Notes: generated from the sequence alone by a model not told the origin. Positions 49,406 to 61,851 are shown, counted from the stretch's first letter. The stretch is 64,000 nucleotides of DNA from Pachypanchax playfairii (GCA_006937955.1 SSNP01000024.1:806001-870000), one strand, 5' to 3'. Program-made: numbers and translations.

Positions 49406-49994
49406 AAGAGGCCATTTCATACAAATTTCAGGACTTTGTGGTTATTTCTTAAATATTAACCTGTAATATGAAACATTTTATATCTAAAAAACATCAGGAA
49501 ACACTGATTAACAGATCTTTCAATCTGTCTGCGTTAAAATTCGTCTGGTTCCGGCTCCTTCCATCAGGCCTCGAGCAGCAGCTCGTTCATATTTATTATT
49601 TGAATTTGCTGGACTCAGATTGGCTAACAAACTAGCCTATGAGAGCAAGCTATACTGTTTTCTGCCCCGCTGTGCATGGCAACAGCAGACGTTCTCTCTT
49701 CCTGTTTGTTACGTCTTATGCTAACAGCTTTTAGCCAGCAGCATGCTAGGTGTGGTTTCAACTGCAGGAGCTGCCGAATACTAATGAACAAAGGAGTCGT
49801 GACGAAACAGATACAGGCTGTTCAGACTCGGGAGAACTCTGGTTTTATCACCACCTGCGTAGTTTGAGAGATTAAAACTCAAAGAGAAGTTGTTGACCTG
49901 TTTTCACACCCACTATGAAGGTAAGAACACCTGTGGAGCTAAAATATTCAACAGAAACCTCAGAAAAAATGTTTTTAATGGAAGGGACTTTTTA
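49406..49994 (+). mobile_element. TTAA family R, copy 2
   Basis: TTAA at 49402-49405. The left end is AGAGGCCATTTCA and the right end, reversed, begins AAAAGTCCCTTCCA before a flanking TTAA near 49991-49995. Internally it is closely related to the other three copies. It carries ATGAAG directly before GTAAGA (49921). Confidence 0.8.
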
Positions 49995-52147
49995 AAGGTA
50001 TAAATAATCAGTAAATTTTGTGTTATGAATCCAAGCTTCTCGTTAAAATTACAGGCTGGAAATAATCTCAAACATATTCCCTTCATTACGCTTCATCAAT
50101 ATTCTCACTACTCTGTAACCTTTCTGTTAATTGGACCACTCGTACAAAGGGTGTATTTACACACAGATGACAGTTTCTCATTTGCTGGGAGCTATTTTCC
50201 CTGTTATTACAGTTTGGATACCATGTATAAAAGGTCAGTGTTTATCTCTACCTTCCTCAGTGGAATATAGATACTAATGAAAATAGAAATGGTGTAAAAA
50301 ATGCAGCAAGACAAGCTGGAAAGGGCTGAAAATGCTGATTAGCAAAAAAACCTCCTGCTCTTGTCTCTTCATATCAGTTTGATTTTATATCTTTTTAATT
50401 GCGGCTCTCTGAAAGGAACCCCCCCCCCACACACTCTGCCATGTCTTCTCGCTCATGTGAATATATGAGGAGATGGTATCTCTACAACGTCTCACTCTCT
50501 CAGTTAAAATCATGGTAAATTCGGATTTTCTCTTTTTAAACTCAGAGAAAAGCCTTTTGAGCCAAGATGGAGGTCATTTTAAGCGGTAAACTGTAAAAAT
50601 ATTTAGGTGAATTTTGGTACTTAATTTCTCCCATCAGTCCAGTTACTGTGAAGAATCGGTTCAAGAAAGTCTGTGAACAAACGGTTTTATTCCTGGACTA
50701 GCCCACCATGATAACAGCGGAAATCCTTCGTCTCATTCAGAAATCGGGGGCGGAGCCTCGGAGGGCTGCGCTGGGTGGTGCAATAAACTGGAACGCTCAA
50801 CACAAGTTCAGGCCTAATCGTCTCATTGTCTCCGTTCTGCTTGAAAGGATCAGCAGCCGTGCTAAGCTCCTCGGGATTCCAGCCCTCAGCTGCTCTCTGC
50901 CTCCTTCTTTTGTTTTTGTTTTTGTTTGTTTTTGTTTACAGAGCAAAGGCATTTTGCTTCCTGTGGCTTTGTTTGGAAATAACATTTTCTCAACCTTTTT
51001 TAAGATTTCTTTTAGGATCGTCAGTGTTTTCTGTTGAGTTGACTCTCAGCTAAAAAATTCAAGTATTTATTAGTATTAATTAGCATTATGACATAAATAT
51101 GACAGGTCTGATGTTTATTTATTTAAATTGTAGTGAGCTGGAAAGCTTTGAACTCAATTTAACATCAAATCATTTCTTAATTTCATAATTTACAGAGTCT
51201 GATTGTTGTGTGTGACTTTAGATTCAGATTGAATGTGTCTGAATGAGATTTTTTAAAGTTATTGAAATGAATCTGACCTGTTTGTTTTATAACTGCAGCA
51301 CACACAGAAATAAATAAAACTCAATGGAAGTGAATAAAAACAAACAGAATTTAAAAAATCTTGGTTGTAGTTGAGAAAATAAAATTCAACATTAACTTTT
51401 TTACATTTTAACTGTGTTAAAACCAAAGTTAAGCATACAAGGCTGCAAAAATCAAAGTCTTATTTCCAAATCATACTGATGAGTCTGAAGTGGCCTTGCT
51501 GTGAGTGTGAATGGCTGTTTGTCTCTTGCAGACTTCAAGTGGTTTTACTTTTGTTTCAAGAACTAAAACTTGTCAGCTGGTCGTGTAAAATACAGAGAGT
51601 TTGTTTTTATTTTACTTTGTAAACTCCTGTATCATGAATGAACACATTCATTCAAAGCATCAGCTGTTTAACGTGGGGAGGATGTAGTCTGGGATTTATC
51701 CAGGTCTTGTTGCGGACACAGGACACTGTCCACCTGTAGACATGTTAAGGACAAAAACATACTCAGGTTCTTCTGATTCAATTTACGGCTTTAAAGATTT
51801 AAAAAGTGCAAGTTTTTAAAGTTGAAATGTTCCAGTTTGCTTTTGAAAGACTTCCATATGAGAATCAAAATGCAAAACAAGAGACTTTGATTCTGGCCGC
51901 TTTCCTGTCTGCAGGCGTCACATGCTAAACTCAGGTTCAGGTAGAAACACGAGGACGCCAGAGGCAGAGAGAGAGAGCTGGAGAGACATAGAGGCTGATG
52001 AAGGAAGGAGGAGAGAAGAAGAGCGGTAGAGCTTGTAGCCCTCGAGGGCCTCAGTCCTATCTGTCACTGCGCCACAGCCACAGAGATTCACCCTGTAAGT
52101 GATCCGTGGACACAAAGTCTACAGGTCAACCATGACAGCCTGCATCA
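49995..52147. other. intron sequence, no gene seen
   Basis: A short C-run followed by CA repeats lies near 50421-50436. 50700-50900 is GC-richer and repeat-free, possibly conserved non-coding. No exon. Confidence 0.4.
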
Positions 52148-52190
52148 TGTGTGTGTGTTTGTGTGTGCGTGTGTGTGTGTGTGTTTGTGT
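52148..52190. repeat. imperfect (TG)n microsatellite
   Basis: TG repeats with TTTG and GCG interruptions. Confidence 0.9.
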
Positions 52191-52300
52191 CTCATGAGAG
52201 GGGGGGAGTGGATGTGATTGCATCTGCATTCTGTCTCCCACAATGCCAGGGGCTGTCAGTTTTCACCTCCTGTAGCATGATGGGGAGATGTGTGTAACAG

Positions 52301-52329
52301 GTGTGTGTGTGTGTGTGTGTGTGTGTGGG
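52301..52329. repeat. (GT)n microsatellite
   Basis: About 14 GT units directly before the GGTCCCC repeat. Confidence 0.9.
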
Positions 52330-52617
52330 TTTGTATTTCTGACCTCCTGAGGACCCGTTTCCTGACTTTTACTATCTTTCTGGGGTCCGAGGGTTCTTGT
52401 GGGGACCGAAGCCTGGTCCCCATGAGGGGGACTCCCCTTTTTAGGGTTAGGGGTTAGGTTTATAGGTATGGTGTGAATAGAGTTTTAGTTAGTCTTAGGG
52501 TTAGTTATAGATCAGTAATGGTTAAGGTTAGTAAGAGGGTTTGGGTTAGGTATAAATCTAGTTACTAAAATCAATGGAAGTCAATGGACGGTCCCCATAA
52601 GGATAACAAAACACACT
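52330..52617. repeat. microsatellite-bounded interspersed repeat with telomere-like motifs
   Basis: A dispersed fish repeat flanked on both sides by (GT)n. It contains ctggtccccatgagg and acggtccccataagg near its ends, aatggaagtcaatgg, and degenerate ttaggg-type phrases (agggttaggggttaggttta) in the middle. No target duplication; it probably spreads with its microsatellite flanks. Confidence 0.7.
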
Positions 52618-52640
52618 TGTGTGTGTGTGTGTGTGTGTGT
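52618..52640. repeat. (GT)n microsatellite
   Basis: About 11 units, immediately after the GGTCCCC repeat. Confidence 0.9.
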
Positions 52641-54135
52641 CATTATGAAATGATAGAAAGGTATAAATGTGGCAAAGGGCATCAGAGGGTCGAAGATGCG
52701 CTGGAACAATATGTTACCACGGCAACAGTCAATGAGACCTTGTCCACATGAGAGTCAGAGAGACACAGAGAGATGAAGCAAGTGAAGCAGTTGCCATAGC
52801 GACCCTCCATTGCAGCTGCCTGTGAGTGAGTGTTTCTGCCGTTCCACTGTCATGGCTGAGGATACATGTATGTCTATCTGATGCCCCGGTGTATCATCAC
52901 TTTGAAGCCCTGAATGCATTTTTCAGCTGGTATTTAACAGATTCAGGTTCATAAAAGAAGGTTTCAAAGGGAGTCGAGCGCTCGCCGCGGCTCTTCCGTT
53001 CCATAACAGATGCTGTAATGGTTATTTATGTGGTTGATCTGCTCTGCTGCGCTCTCATAACCCCGGGCCCGCACACACACTCGCACATGCACACACTGAA
53101 TCCAACAGGGGCTGTCACCGTGCCACGGCTCCAAGTCCTGTGTGCCATATGCTGCCGTCGGCTCCTGGCAGGAAGGAGCATCCTGCATTCAGCTGGGAGA
53201 AAGGTTCAAAGGCCAACAAGGGCCCAACGGGGACCATCCAGCATGTGAGCACAGCGCAGCAGGAGCTGGCGTCTGTTAAAAACCTTCCCCGTTATTAACT
53301 TTGGATTCCATCTCAGACTAGCTGCCTGTCTGTAGAACCTGAGATCAGAGATGATTATTATTGTTCTTGTCCATCAACGTTCTCAGACAAAAATAATTCA
53401 ATAAAAGTGTTTACATCCAAAAACACAAAAAATAAAATAAGTTAACAGCCTTGTTCTGCATGACAGAACATGACATTTATGTAATCTGTTCATTTTGTGT
53501 CTCAAGGCAAGAAACACTGACAAATATAACTAGTAAAAAACTGATTTGAAAGAAGTTCAGAGTCCCTGAAGGCGAGCTGACCAAGAAAGGGTTCGATCGG
53601 TCGGCGCAGCTGAAGGCCAGCTGCACTTTGCATTTGTAGGAGTTTCAAGCCTCAAGGTGTAAAATAAAATGAAAGAAATTTATTCCAGACTTGATGCCGT
53701 ACCTGCCAGTGGGTTTTTATTATCTGCTGATTGCACAGACTGTTTTTCTCCAGGAAGAATTGGTTAGATTTTTTTTCTCTGTTCCATCTTTTTTTTATCT
53801 ACCTCCTCTAAGTTTTGCCAAGTTTCTAATTTGCCTTCCCAGTTTGCAGTTTGACCACCAACACAAGTAATAACTAGACGCAGAAACGCAGCAGAAATCC
53901 TGGAGTTGTTTCTCTAAATCACATAAAACTCATTTTAACAATCCGACATCCAGTGGGAGGGAACACTGTTGTTTTTACATCCTCATGGTTTTGATTCAAC
54001 TGAACAATTTACTGTTTATCCACTATATTACAGCTGAACACAATGTTTGATCAAAGAGAATATGAAAGCTGTAAACACATTTATTGACTGGTTATGCTTT
54101 GAATCTCTTATTTTTTCTTGTTTGTATGTGTTCAG
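52641..54135. other. intron leading to the 150-nt nlgn2 exon
   Basis: 52850-53240 is GC-richer and repeat-poor, possibly conserved non-coding. Open frames here have no protein character. The acceptor region before 54136 is T-rich (tattttttcttgtttgtatg). Confidence 0.45.
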
Positions 54136-54285
54136 ATATCCGTGACCGCAGGAAGAAACCTGTAATGCTGTTTATTCACGGCGGCTCCTACATGGAAGGA
54201 ACTGGAAACATGTTCGACGCCAGCGTCCTCGCCGCCTACGGCAACGTGATTGTGGTGACCATGAACTACCGGCTGGGCGTGCTCG
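54136..54285 (+). CDS. nlgn2: neuroligin-2 cholinesterase-like domain exon (internal)
   Basis: This 150-nt exon encodes (D)[17 protein letters not shown], continuing through YMEGTGN, a [10 protein letters not shown] strand and RLGVLG. It is the part of the extracellular alpha/beta-hydrolase fold that follows splice site [12 protein letters not shown] occupies the place of the oxyanion-hole loop of cholinesterases and is characteristic of neuroligins; NYRLGVLG is also family-typical. KKPVMLF, GNMFD and [10 protein letters not shown] fit NLGN2 better than NLGN1/3/4, which I recall as having VMVYIHGG and VLASYGNVIV. The acceptor is ttcag at 54131-54135 and the donor GTGAGA starts at 54286; both boundaries are phase 1. 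There are no stops or frameshifts. The mammalian Gly in MFDGSVL is Ala here. The next expected exon (FLSTGDQ-type sequence) was not found before 64000. The catalytic serine, absent in neuroligins, would lie in a later exon. Confidence 0.95.
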
Positions 54286-55329
54286 GTGAGACATTACTAA
54301 CAAAACAAATCAACACATGCATTCTGCTTTTCACACCCCCGTCAGAGCGTCGGTTATATATCATCTGAATTGATTACACTGATGATGGATGACTTTAATA
54401 AAAATTAATCACAAAAAAATGAATGACAAGCGGTGAAGACATTGATCACGAGGACTCAGTGTCATAGCAGTTTGATTTTCTTTGCCAACAATCTTTGATT
54501 AAAAACTAAAATTGTGTAATTAAAGATTAAATTGTTTTTTTTTTTAAGTAGAAAACTGAATTTTTGTGCTGCCTTGAGATTTGATCTGATTAAATGATGC
54601 GTCTCCTGAGATTTTATTTTACAATAACTTTGTGTAAAAACAGAATTCTCCTTTTTTTATCTGTTCTTTTTTGCTATAGATCTTATTAACACTGCAGCTT
54701 TATGGATTTATAAAATATTAAATTCGGTTTAGACTATTTGAAAAGATTTACACACCAAACTTTGACTGTGGCGTGTGGATACAGTCAAGCAGCTGCAGGG
54801 AAATATTCAGTAGTTTCCTTACACTTTAATGTCTTCAGCAACCTGCTGAATATGACCAAATAATTTCATACATCCTTTGCTGAATGTCGCTGGTGAATTA
54901 TGGATTTTATTTTTCTTTGTCAGAATTGGAAGGCAGATTTAACAGCTCTTAGCTGATCAGTCAAGCTGGTTATTGCTGCAGATGCTGAGTCAGAGTTGAA
55001 AAGTTCTGTGCAGCTATTTTACTAAAATATGTCATTTTATGTGAAATATTTGACAGACCACATACATTTGATCAGCTTTGTTCTTTTTTCATATGATTTC
55101 ATTCTGCTTGTTTTTGATTGATTGAATGGAAGTTAAACAGCTTGTGGGCAGCGAGAGAAAATTCCTTCAGAAACTGATCTTTTTTTCTTGCATTTCTTTT
55201 TAAAAATTACCAATAAAGGGAGGAATGAGACTCTATGCACATTCTCAGTCAATTTCAGTCTCTATAACAGGAAGTGATGTAACTGTATAGGACACTCTCA
55301 ATAGAGGCCCAGTAAAAGATGGTCAGAGT
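54286..55329. other. nlgn2 intron after the 150-nt exon
   Basis: Begins with donor GTGAGA. No following exon or bounded repeat. Confidence 0.5.
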
Positions 55330-55735
55330 TGTAGAGAGATTGTTCAGTCTAGTGAGAAATTTCATTTTCTAGTGCTCTACCTTGGTCAGGTACTTGATCT
55401 TCAGAGTTCAGGATGGATCCTCATTGATTTTGACACCAAAAAACTTTGTGTTCCTCTCTATTATTGTGCAGCACTTTTTGTAAAGTCTATGATTAGCTTT
55501 TTAGTTTTTTGGAAGTCAAGAAACAGATTGTTGTATCAACTCACTTACTCTTCCTCCCTTGCTTTGGAAGAAGTTTTATCAGCCTTACTGGTGAGTCCCA
55601 CCTCTGTTGTGTCATCTACAAATTTAATGAGCTGGTTTGTGCTGATTTTAGCAGTAAAAGTCCTGCCTCAGCAAAGGACTGAGTACACATCCCTGAGGTA
55701 CTCCTGTGCTCAGCAAAATGGAGCGTGAAGTGTTA
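55330..55735 (-). pseudogene. LINE reverse-transcriptase remnant
   Basis: On the minus strand, 55700-55590 encodes TGVPQGCVLSPLL, then after a gap NQLIKFVDDTTEVGLTS. These are reverse-transcriptase motifs (GxPQGxxLSPLL and the F/YxDD active site, here FVDD). Further on, NNLFLDFQKTKKLIIDF matches the segment after the palm in fish LINEs. Two adjacent stops and several substitutions interrupt it. Both ends of the element are missing. Confidence 0.8.
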
Positions 55736-58700
55736 CTGCAAACACAAACTGTTTGTTGTCTAACAAACAAGAAGTCAAACTACAACTACAGAAAGAAGTT
55801 TCCAGTCTGAGCTGAGAGAGACATGTTCATCTGAACCAGAAACCAGAAAAGATCCACATGATTTTAAAGTATACTGTTCTGCACTGAAAGAGAATGTTTA
55901 AGGTCCATAAAGAGATGCATCCTAGCATTAAAAGACACAAAACACTTCTAGCACAAACAACTTCAACCACCCAACTGGAAAATCACTGTATTTTTGTCTC
56001 TCTTGTGTTTTAGGAACAAACCCAAACTCAGTCAATAAAGGTTAATAGGGGCCTTTGCTTGTGTTTGTAATTACACTACAGTTGGTCCATCTTGACTTAG
56101 GCTGACTAGATATTTAAAGCTCTTACATTTTGTCAACTGTACTAACATTTAACCTTAATTAGATAAAGGTCAATAAAAATGTCTTCTAGTTAATACGAGC
56201 AATGAGTTATTCAGTGCTTGTGCATGATCGGTGTTTTATTTCTATTTTAACATTTATATGAGCTCAAGGGGCGAATCTTCCTGACCTCATACTCTAAGTA
56301 CACCTGAAGTCCTGCACCATCATAATGTGGCTTGTTTTATTTTATTTATTGGACTGCTGAGTCCTCAATTTGCCACTAAGACTCATAGGAAGTGCTTTAT
56401 GAGGTTTTGGTTTGGCTTTATGAGAGAGAAAGTAAAGATAGTACATGCATGCATGCAAATCAAGAGCATGACAGCCATTTTTACTGACACAAAAATGCAT
56501 CTCGCAAATTATAACAGCCTCAAAAGATCTATTGTGTATACGTTATTCTAAAAAAGAAGGTTGTAAAAAGAAAATGATTGTTGAAAAACAAAAAGGAAAT
56601 AATTCCAGAGAGTGTTTTAGGATGGAAAGACTGTGTTATAATTCACAAGACAACGTGCAGTAAAACTGATGAATTGAAGAAGCGTTTAAGAAGGTTTTAC
56701 TGTCCAAATGTTGCACAAGTCCGCTCAGCTCATAGTCAGATCTGTCAGTTACATAAAAAGAAGATGGTCTACCAGCTCAGCGTTTCTCCACGAGCTCATC
56801 ATCCCTTTGCTGAAAATACACTCGACTTCTCCCCTTTGTTACTCACCGCTCTCTGTCTCGCTCCAGAGAGATCAAGTAATTTAGCTTCGAGAGGAGGAAC
56901 ATGCCTCTAAGGAGGCAGGTGCAAACCAAAGGAAACTAAGTGCATTAGATATTTCATTAGCTGGGAAGAAGTTGGCTCATGGAAGCTGTTTAAAAAAAAA
57001 AAAAGAAAGAGGCTTCCTGGCTTTGATTTGTTCTGTGGCACTCTTAAAGAACATTACTGTGTTGTTTTTCAAGCACTTACATTGCCTCTACAGTGGTGAC
57101 AGATTTTCATTTGCATGTAATTACCTAAAGTGTTTGCTTTTCAGGGTTTCTTTATTAAACTCATCAGCATTTCTCAAGTTGATAAGAAAATGCAATCTGT
57201 AATGTGACTACCTGAGATCCATGAAGCAGGTCTGTGCAGGATGTGCTGCGTTAAAAAAAGAATAAATAGAATTGTTGTTGCTAAATTTAATTCCAATTAA
57301 TTTAAATGGTGCAAAATTTTGAACATAAGTCTTTTAAGGATTCTTAACAAAGAAGTGAGAACTAATTTTATTGCAAGCAGTTAAATTCAATCAATTTGAC
57401 TGGATTCAGTTGAATTGAATTCGATTCATTTTACTTCTGCCTGTGATGCGATTATTCATTAAGTTTTAAGGCAGGAGTGTCGATGGAGATCAGTTCTTTG
57501 TATAAAAATGAAACTGTTCCTGAATGAGGTGAAACTGTTGAAAGAAAATCATATCAGATGTGATGCTCTGTCCTGGTGAGCTCAGTTAGTTCAATTGCTG
57601 GTTCAAAGCTAATAAACGGAACTTTTGCTAAAATTTAAGAAGATTTTTTTGATCATGTCCACAGTTTTCCTGTTGAGCCAGAGAGACTTGTTAATGTTTT
57701 TACCTTAAGAAGTGAAATTGTTTTAATGAGCTGAACTGCAGCCTTTTTACCCTTTTGTGTCTGAATGAGTCATAATAACAGAACCACCACTATCTGTTAC
57801 CAAAATGTCTCCCTAACTGTAAAAAATGAATATTTCTAAATAAAACCCAATGAATGTCTAAGTTTATAGGGTTTAATGGAAGATCTCTTGATCTTTTTGT
57901 AACAAATTCTAATTTTCACTATGGCAAAGTATAATCTAAACTGGAGACATTAATGTTAAAAATACTCCTATACTGTATCCAAAGCTTTAGATTTAGCCAC
58001 CCAGGTTGTGATGAATCCATATGTTGGAATGAGAACTCAAAGAAACTAAATCGTTCTGTTCATAAAGTTTCTGTGCATTATTTTTCGTTTGGAGTTTTAA
58101 TTTTCTTCCCAGTATTTTTACATCTCCGGTGCTCCAGTGGCACCTCGTCTCTGTGACACTCCCTTAACACACTCTTTGAGTCAAGGAGAAAGCAAATTGA
58201 GAGGAAGACTTTGTTATTTGTATGCAAAGAGACAGCCACAGCTTTCTCCCAAATATGAGAGCCATCCAGAGCAATTTGGCCATGATTGGGTGGAATGTGA
58301 GTAATCTTTCACCCCGTGCATCCTACATATGATGGATTGCATTTTGTTGTGACAGACACAGAGAGACTCACAGAAAAGTCAGTGTGAGGGTTAGAGATGT
58401 GCATCTCTGTGTTTAGCAGCGGTGTGCTTTCAGCACGTGTTCAGCGTCCACTCATGCATATCAATGTCTGCTCTGCAGATACTCTGTGTGATGGTTTCCA
58501 CTGTGTTTGTGTTCCTGCCTCAGCACTCCGACATGCTGATTTGGAAAAGCAAGGCAGGAATTATTGATACAGGCGCCGGGTGTGGTCACGGGAAATCTAC
58601 GCTGAATAAATAGGTTTATGTCTGATCCTGATTCTATAGCTGTTTGTAAAGTTTTCAGTTCAAAAGTTCAGCTCTGTGGTTTCTTGAGGTTTTTCTAAAC

Positions 58701-58947
58701 CACATGCTTTTAATGTAGCACATAACTGAATTATTATAGGTCAAGTCAAATAACAGACTGAACTCAAATTATTTGAATGTACAACTCAGCTATTTAAGAA
58801 ATCTTTTAAAACACGCCCAGTCTGGCAGATCCTGGATCTGATCAGTGAAGAACAGCTAATATTTGAGCCATAAGGAGTAAAAAAATAACTTTAAAATCTG
58901 ATAATAGATGGTCTGTTTCATGTCACATCATATAAACATTTTATTTA
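55736..58947. other. intron sequence, no gene seen
   Basis: 58170-58620 is repeat-free and base-balanced, possibly conserved non-coding. The remainder is AT-rich with no exon. Confidence 0.4.
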
Positions 58948-59502
58948 AAGAGGCCATTTCACACAAATGTCATGACTTTGTGGTTATTTCTTAAGTATTA
59001 ACCTGTAATATGAAACATTTTATATCGAAAAAATGTCAGGAAACACTGATTAACAGACCTTTCAATCTCTCTGCATCAAGATTAGTCAGGCTCATTAATA
59101 TTCATTATTCTAATTTGCTGGACTCTGATTGGCTAACAAACTAGCCTATGAGAGCAAGGTATACTGTTTCCTGCCCTGCTGCCCATGGCAACATCAGATG
59201 TTGTGTCTTCCTGTTTGCTATGTCTTATGCTAACAGCTTTTAGCCAGCAGCATGCTAGGTGTGGTTTCAACTGCAGGAGCTGATGAATACTAACGAACAA
59301 AGGAGTTGTGACGAAATACAAATACAGGCCGTTGGAACTCGGGAGAACTCGGGTGTTATCACCACCTGCGTAGTTTGAGAGATTAAAACTGAAAGAGAAG
59401 TTGTTGACCTGTTTTTACACCCAATATGAAGGTAAGAACACATGTGGAGCTAAAATATTCAACAGAATCCTCAGAAAAACAGTTTTTAATGGAAGGGCCT
59501 TT
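58948..59502 (+). mobile_element. TTAA family R, copy 3
   Basis: TTAA just before AGAGGCCATTTCA on the left and TTAA after ggaagggccttt on the right (about 59503-59506). Internal phrases match the other copies. ATGAAG then GTAAGA at 59432. Confidence 0.8.
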
Positions 59503-59586
59503 TTAAGATTAACTTGAAATAAAGTTAACTATTTATGCATTTAGATATAACACGAACAAGCAGATGATAATATATCTTGGTTTTAA

Positions 59587-60355
59587 AGGAACTTAAGGCA
59601 GCTTTACAAAATCTGACTCAGTGCTGCCGCGACAGGCGCTGTGGCTAACTGCAGCCACCAGCCAAGCCGGCACGGGAGCGCGCACAGACACTTTACAGAC
59701 GGTTCGTCTTCACAGCACTGCACCGGGGAGGCTAACATACTTCACGTCAGGTCTCTCCACTCTGTTATTTGATTTGATCTCATCATTTTCATACTGTATC
59801 AGGCTCTAAACACGACCTATAATGTTTTCTCACCTGGTCACAAGGAAATGAGCCATGTCAGCATCCGTTTTCACTCCCAAATGCAGCTGAAGTTCCCTCC
59901 ATGAACCGAACGCATATCCAATATTTATGCGGGTGCCTGCCCGGCTTCGGTCATATTTTTTTTAGACTCACGAGATGCCGCTGATAAAGTCTTTTTTTTC
60001 TTCGTGGTGCCACTTTTTTGGGGGGTGAGAGTGGATGCAGGTCGTTTGCTGGCTGCAGAAACATCCATAAGTCTACCTTCAGTGTTTGAATCCAAGTCCA
60101 CGGCGGCCATGTACTTCCTGTTCAAGAGCTGTCGGCAACGCGCATGCAGCGTCAATTTACGTCACATCCCTACAACTGCGCGGGAAATTCGGACGTCGAA
60201 CTGCAGCGCATTATGTAGCACACAGCGTTTCCAAGGCAACAGACATATATGCGGATGGCCTCGTTATTTTGGGTTTTTAATGCTTCATGACCCATTAGCA
60301 TTGAATAAACTGGAAATGCATGTGTAGTTTTTCACAAATCTTGCCTTATGTCCCT
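59587..60355 (-). mobile_element. TTAA element carrying a coding first exon
   Basis: TTAA at 59583-59586 and 60356-60359. Ends AGGAACTTAAGGCA and, reversed, AGGGACATAAGGCA match at 12 of 14. The interior is GC- and CpG-richer than its surroundings. On the minus strand it holds a start codon, a coding stretch and a splice donor (see 59834-60110). It is probably the 5' part of a larger autonomous element or a captured gene end. Confidence 0.75.
59834..60110 (-). pseudogene. broken coding first exon inside the TTAA element
   Basis: From the ATG at 60110 the frame reads MAAVDLDSNTEGRLMDVSAA, a lysine-rich segment (TTKKKKTLSAASRESKK), and stops at TAA 59927-59925. One base out of frame the reading continues as NIGYAFGSWRELQLHLGVKT then DADMAHFLVT, running straight into a consensus donor AG|GTGAGA (59834/59833). 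So a single frameshift breaks an otherwise coherent exon of 277 nt. I recall a similar NIG-x-AF-x-x-WREL...KTDA motif from uncharacterised fish proteins, but cannot name the family. Confidence 0.6.
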
Positions 60356-60359
60356 TTAA

Positions 60360-61317
60360 CTATAAACGGTAACTTGTTTTTTAATCCTTTTTTTTATCAT
60401 TTCTTTAAAGAACTGCTGATATTTTTCTTTAGCAGCAACTTTAAAGGCCAGAAGTGAGAAAAACCTTCAGGAGATTTGAGTGTCCTCCATCTGAGAGTGT
60501 TCTTGAGCTCTGAAGCATGAAACATTTTTCTGTCTAACCCTGATTTCTGACCTAAAAACCCTGCCGTTAATAGAAGCTTGACACCTTTTTGTCGACTTTT
60601 GAACAATTGATCAAAATAAACAGGTTAGAGTTTTTTCTTCATGTACAAAACATTTTATTCTGAACCTTAAACTTAACAAATTACATTCAGTGCGTAATTC
60701 TTACTTAAAAATGTGTAAAGAACATGATTTAACACGAATACTGATGTATTTTTTCATTCTTTGTGTCGAGCGTTCCAGCCTTGTTTCTTGTATTTTGGGA
60801 TTCAGACCCCGCTTGTTTTGGGATTTACCTCCAGTTCTGTATTTTTGTACATTTGCCTGGACGTGTTGGCGTTTGTGTTCAGATAGTCTGTCCCAGTTTT
60901 ATCTCTGGTTTTATTCTCAGTCGGGCATTTTAGTTCTTGAATCTTTAGCTGAGAGTTACACACCTATTTCACTTGTTTATTAAACATATTTTTACTTGGG
61001 GAATGTGTTTATTTTTTCTCCAAAAGCTGTTGACTGTCATAATAATTAGACCAGACCTCTCCAAAATAAGATTTCTACCCTGACGTGTTGTATTTTTGGA
61101 CTCTGTCCCACCTTCTCACTAACAAACAGTATGCTGTTATTTGTTTATCAAATATTTGATCAACAATAAAAGTCTTCAAAAATTTGAAAAAAAACAGCGA
61201 GAAAAGAACCATGAACAAAAGTCAACACCTGAAAATAATGATCTGATTAATTATCTGAAGGTTTTTAAATGTTTTAATCAGGAAAATATTCATTTACACG
61301 GAGACAGTGAAACTTAA
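60360..61317. other. intron sequence, no gene seen
   Basis: Nothing recognised. The open frame at 60690-60983 has no domain character. Confidence 0.45.
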
Positions 61318-61851
61318 AGAGGCCATTTCATACAAATTTCAGGACTTTGTGGTTATTTCTTAAGTATTAACCAGTAATATGAAACATTTTATATCTGAAA
61401 AATGTCAGGAAACACTGATTAACAGACCTTTCAATCTGTCTGCATTAAAATTCGGCTGGTTCCGGCTCCTTCCGTCAGGTTTCAGCAGAGGCACGTTCAC
61501 ATTCATTATTCGGATTTGCTGGACTCTGATTGGCTAACAAACTAGCCTATGAGAACAAGGCTTCCTGTTTTCTGCCCTGCTGCGCATGGCAACATCAGAC
61601 GTTCTCTCTTCCTGTTTGTTACGTCTTATGCTAACAGCTTTTAGCCAGCTGCATGCTAGGTATGGTTTCAACTGCGGGAGCTGCCGAATACTAACGAGCA
61701 AAGGAGTTGTGACGTGCGTAGTTTGAGAGATTAAAGCTGAAAGAGAAGTTGTTGACTTGTTTTCACACCCACTATGAAGGTAAGAACACCTGTGGAGCTA
61801 AAATATTCAACAGAAACCTCAGAAAAACAGTTTTTAATGGAAGGGCCTTTT
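61318..61851 (+). mobile_element. TTAA family R, copy 4
   Basis: TTAA at 61314-61317 before AGAGGCCATTTCA, and ggaagggccttt before TTAA on the right. It lacks a stretch of roughly 50 bp present in the other copies (between gttgtgacg and tgcgtagtttgag, near 61713). ATGAAG then GTAAGA at 61780. Confidence 0.8.
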
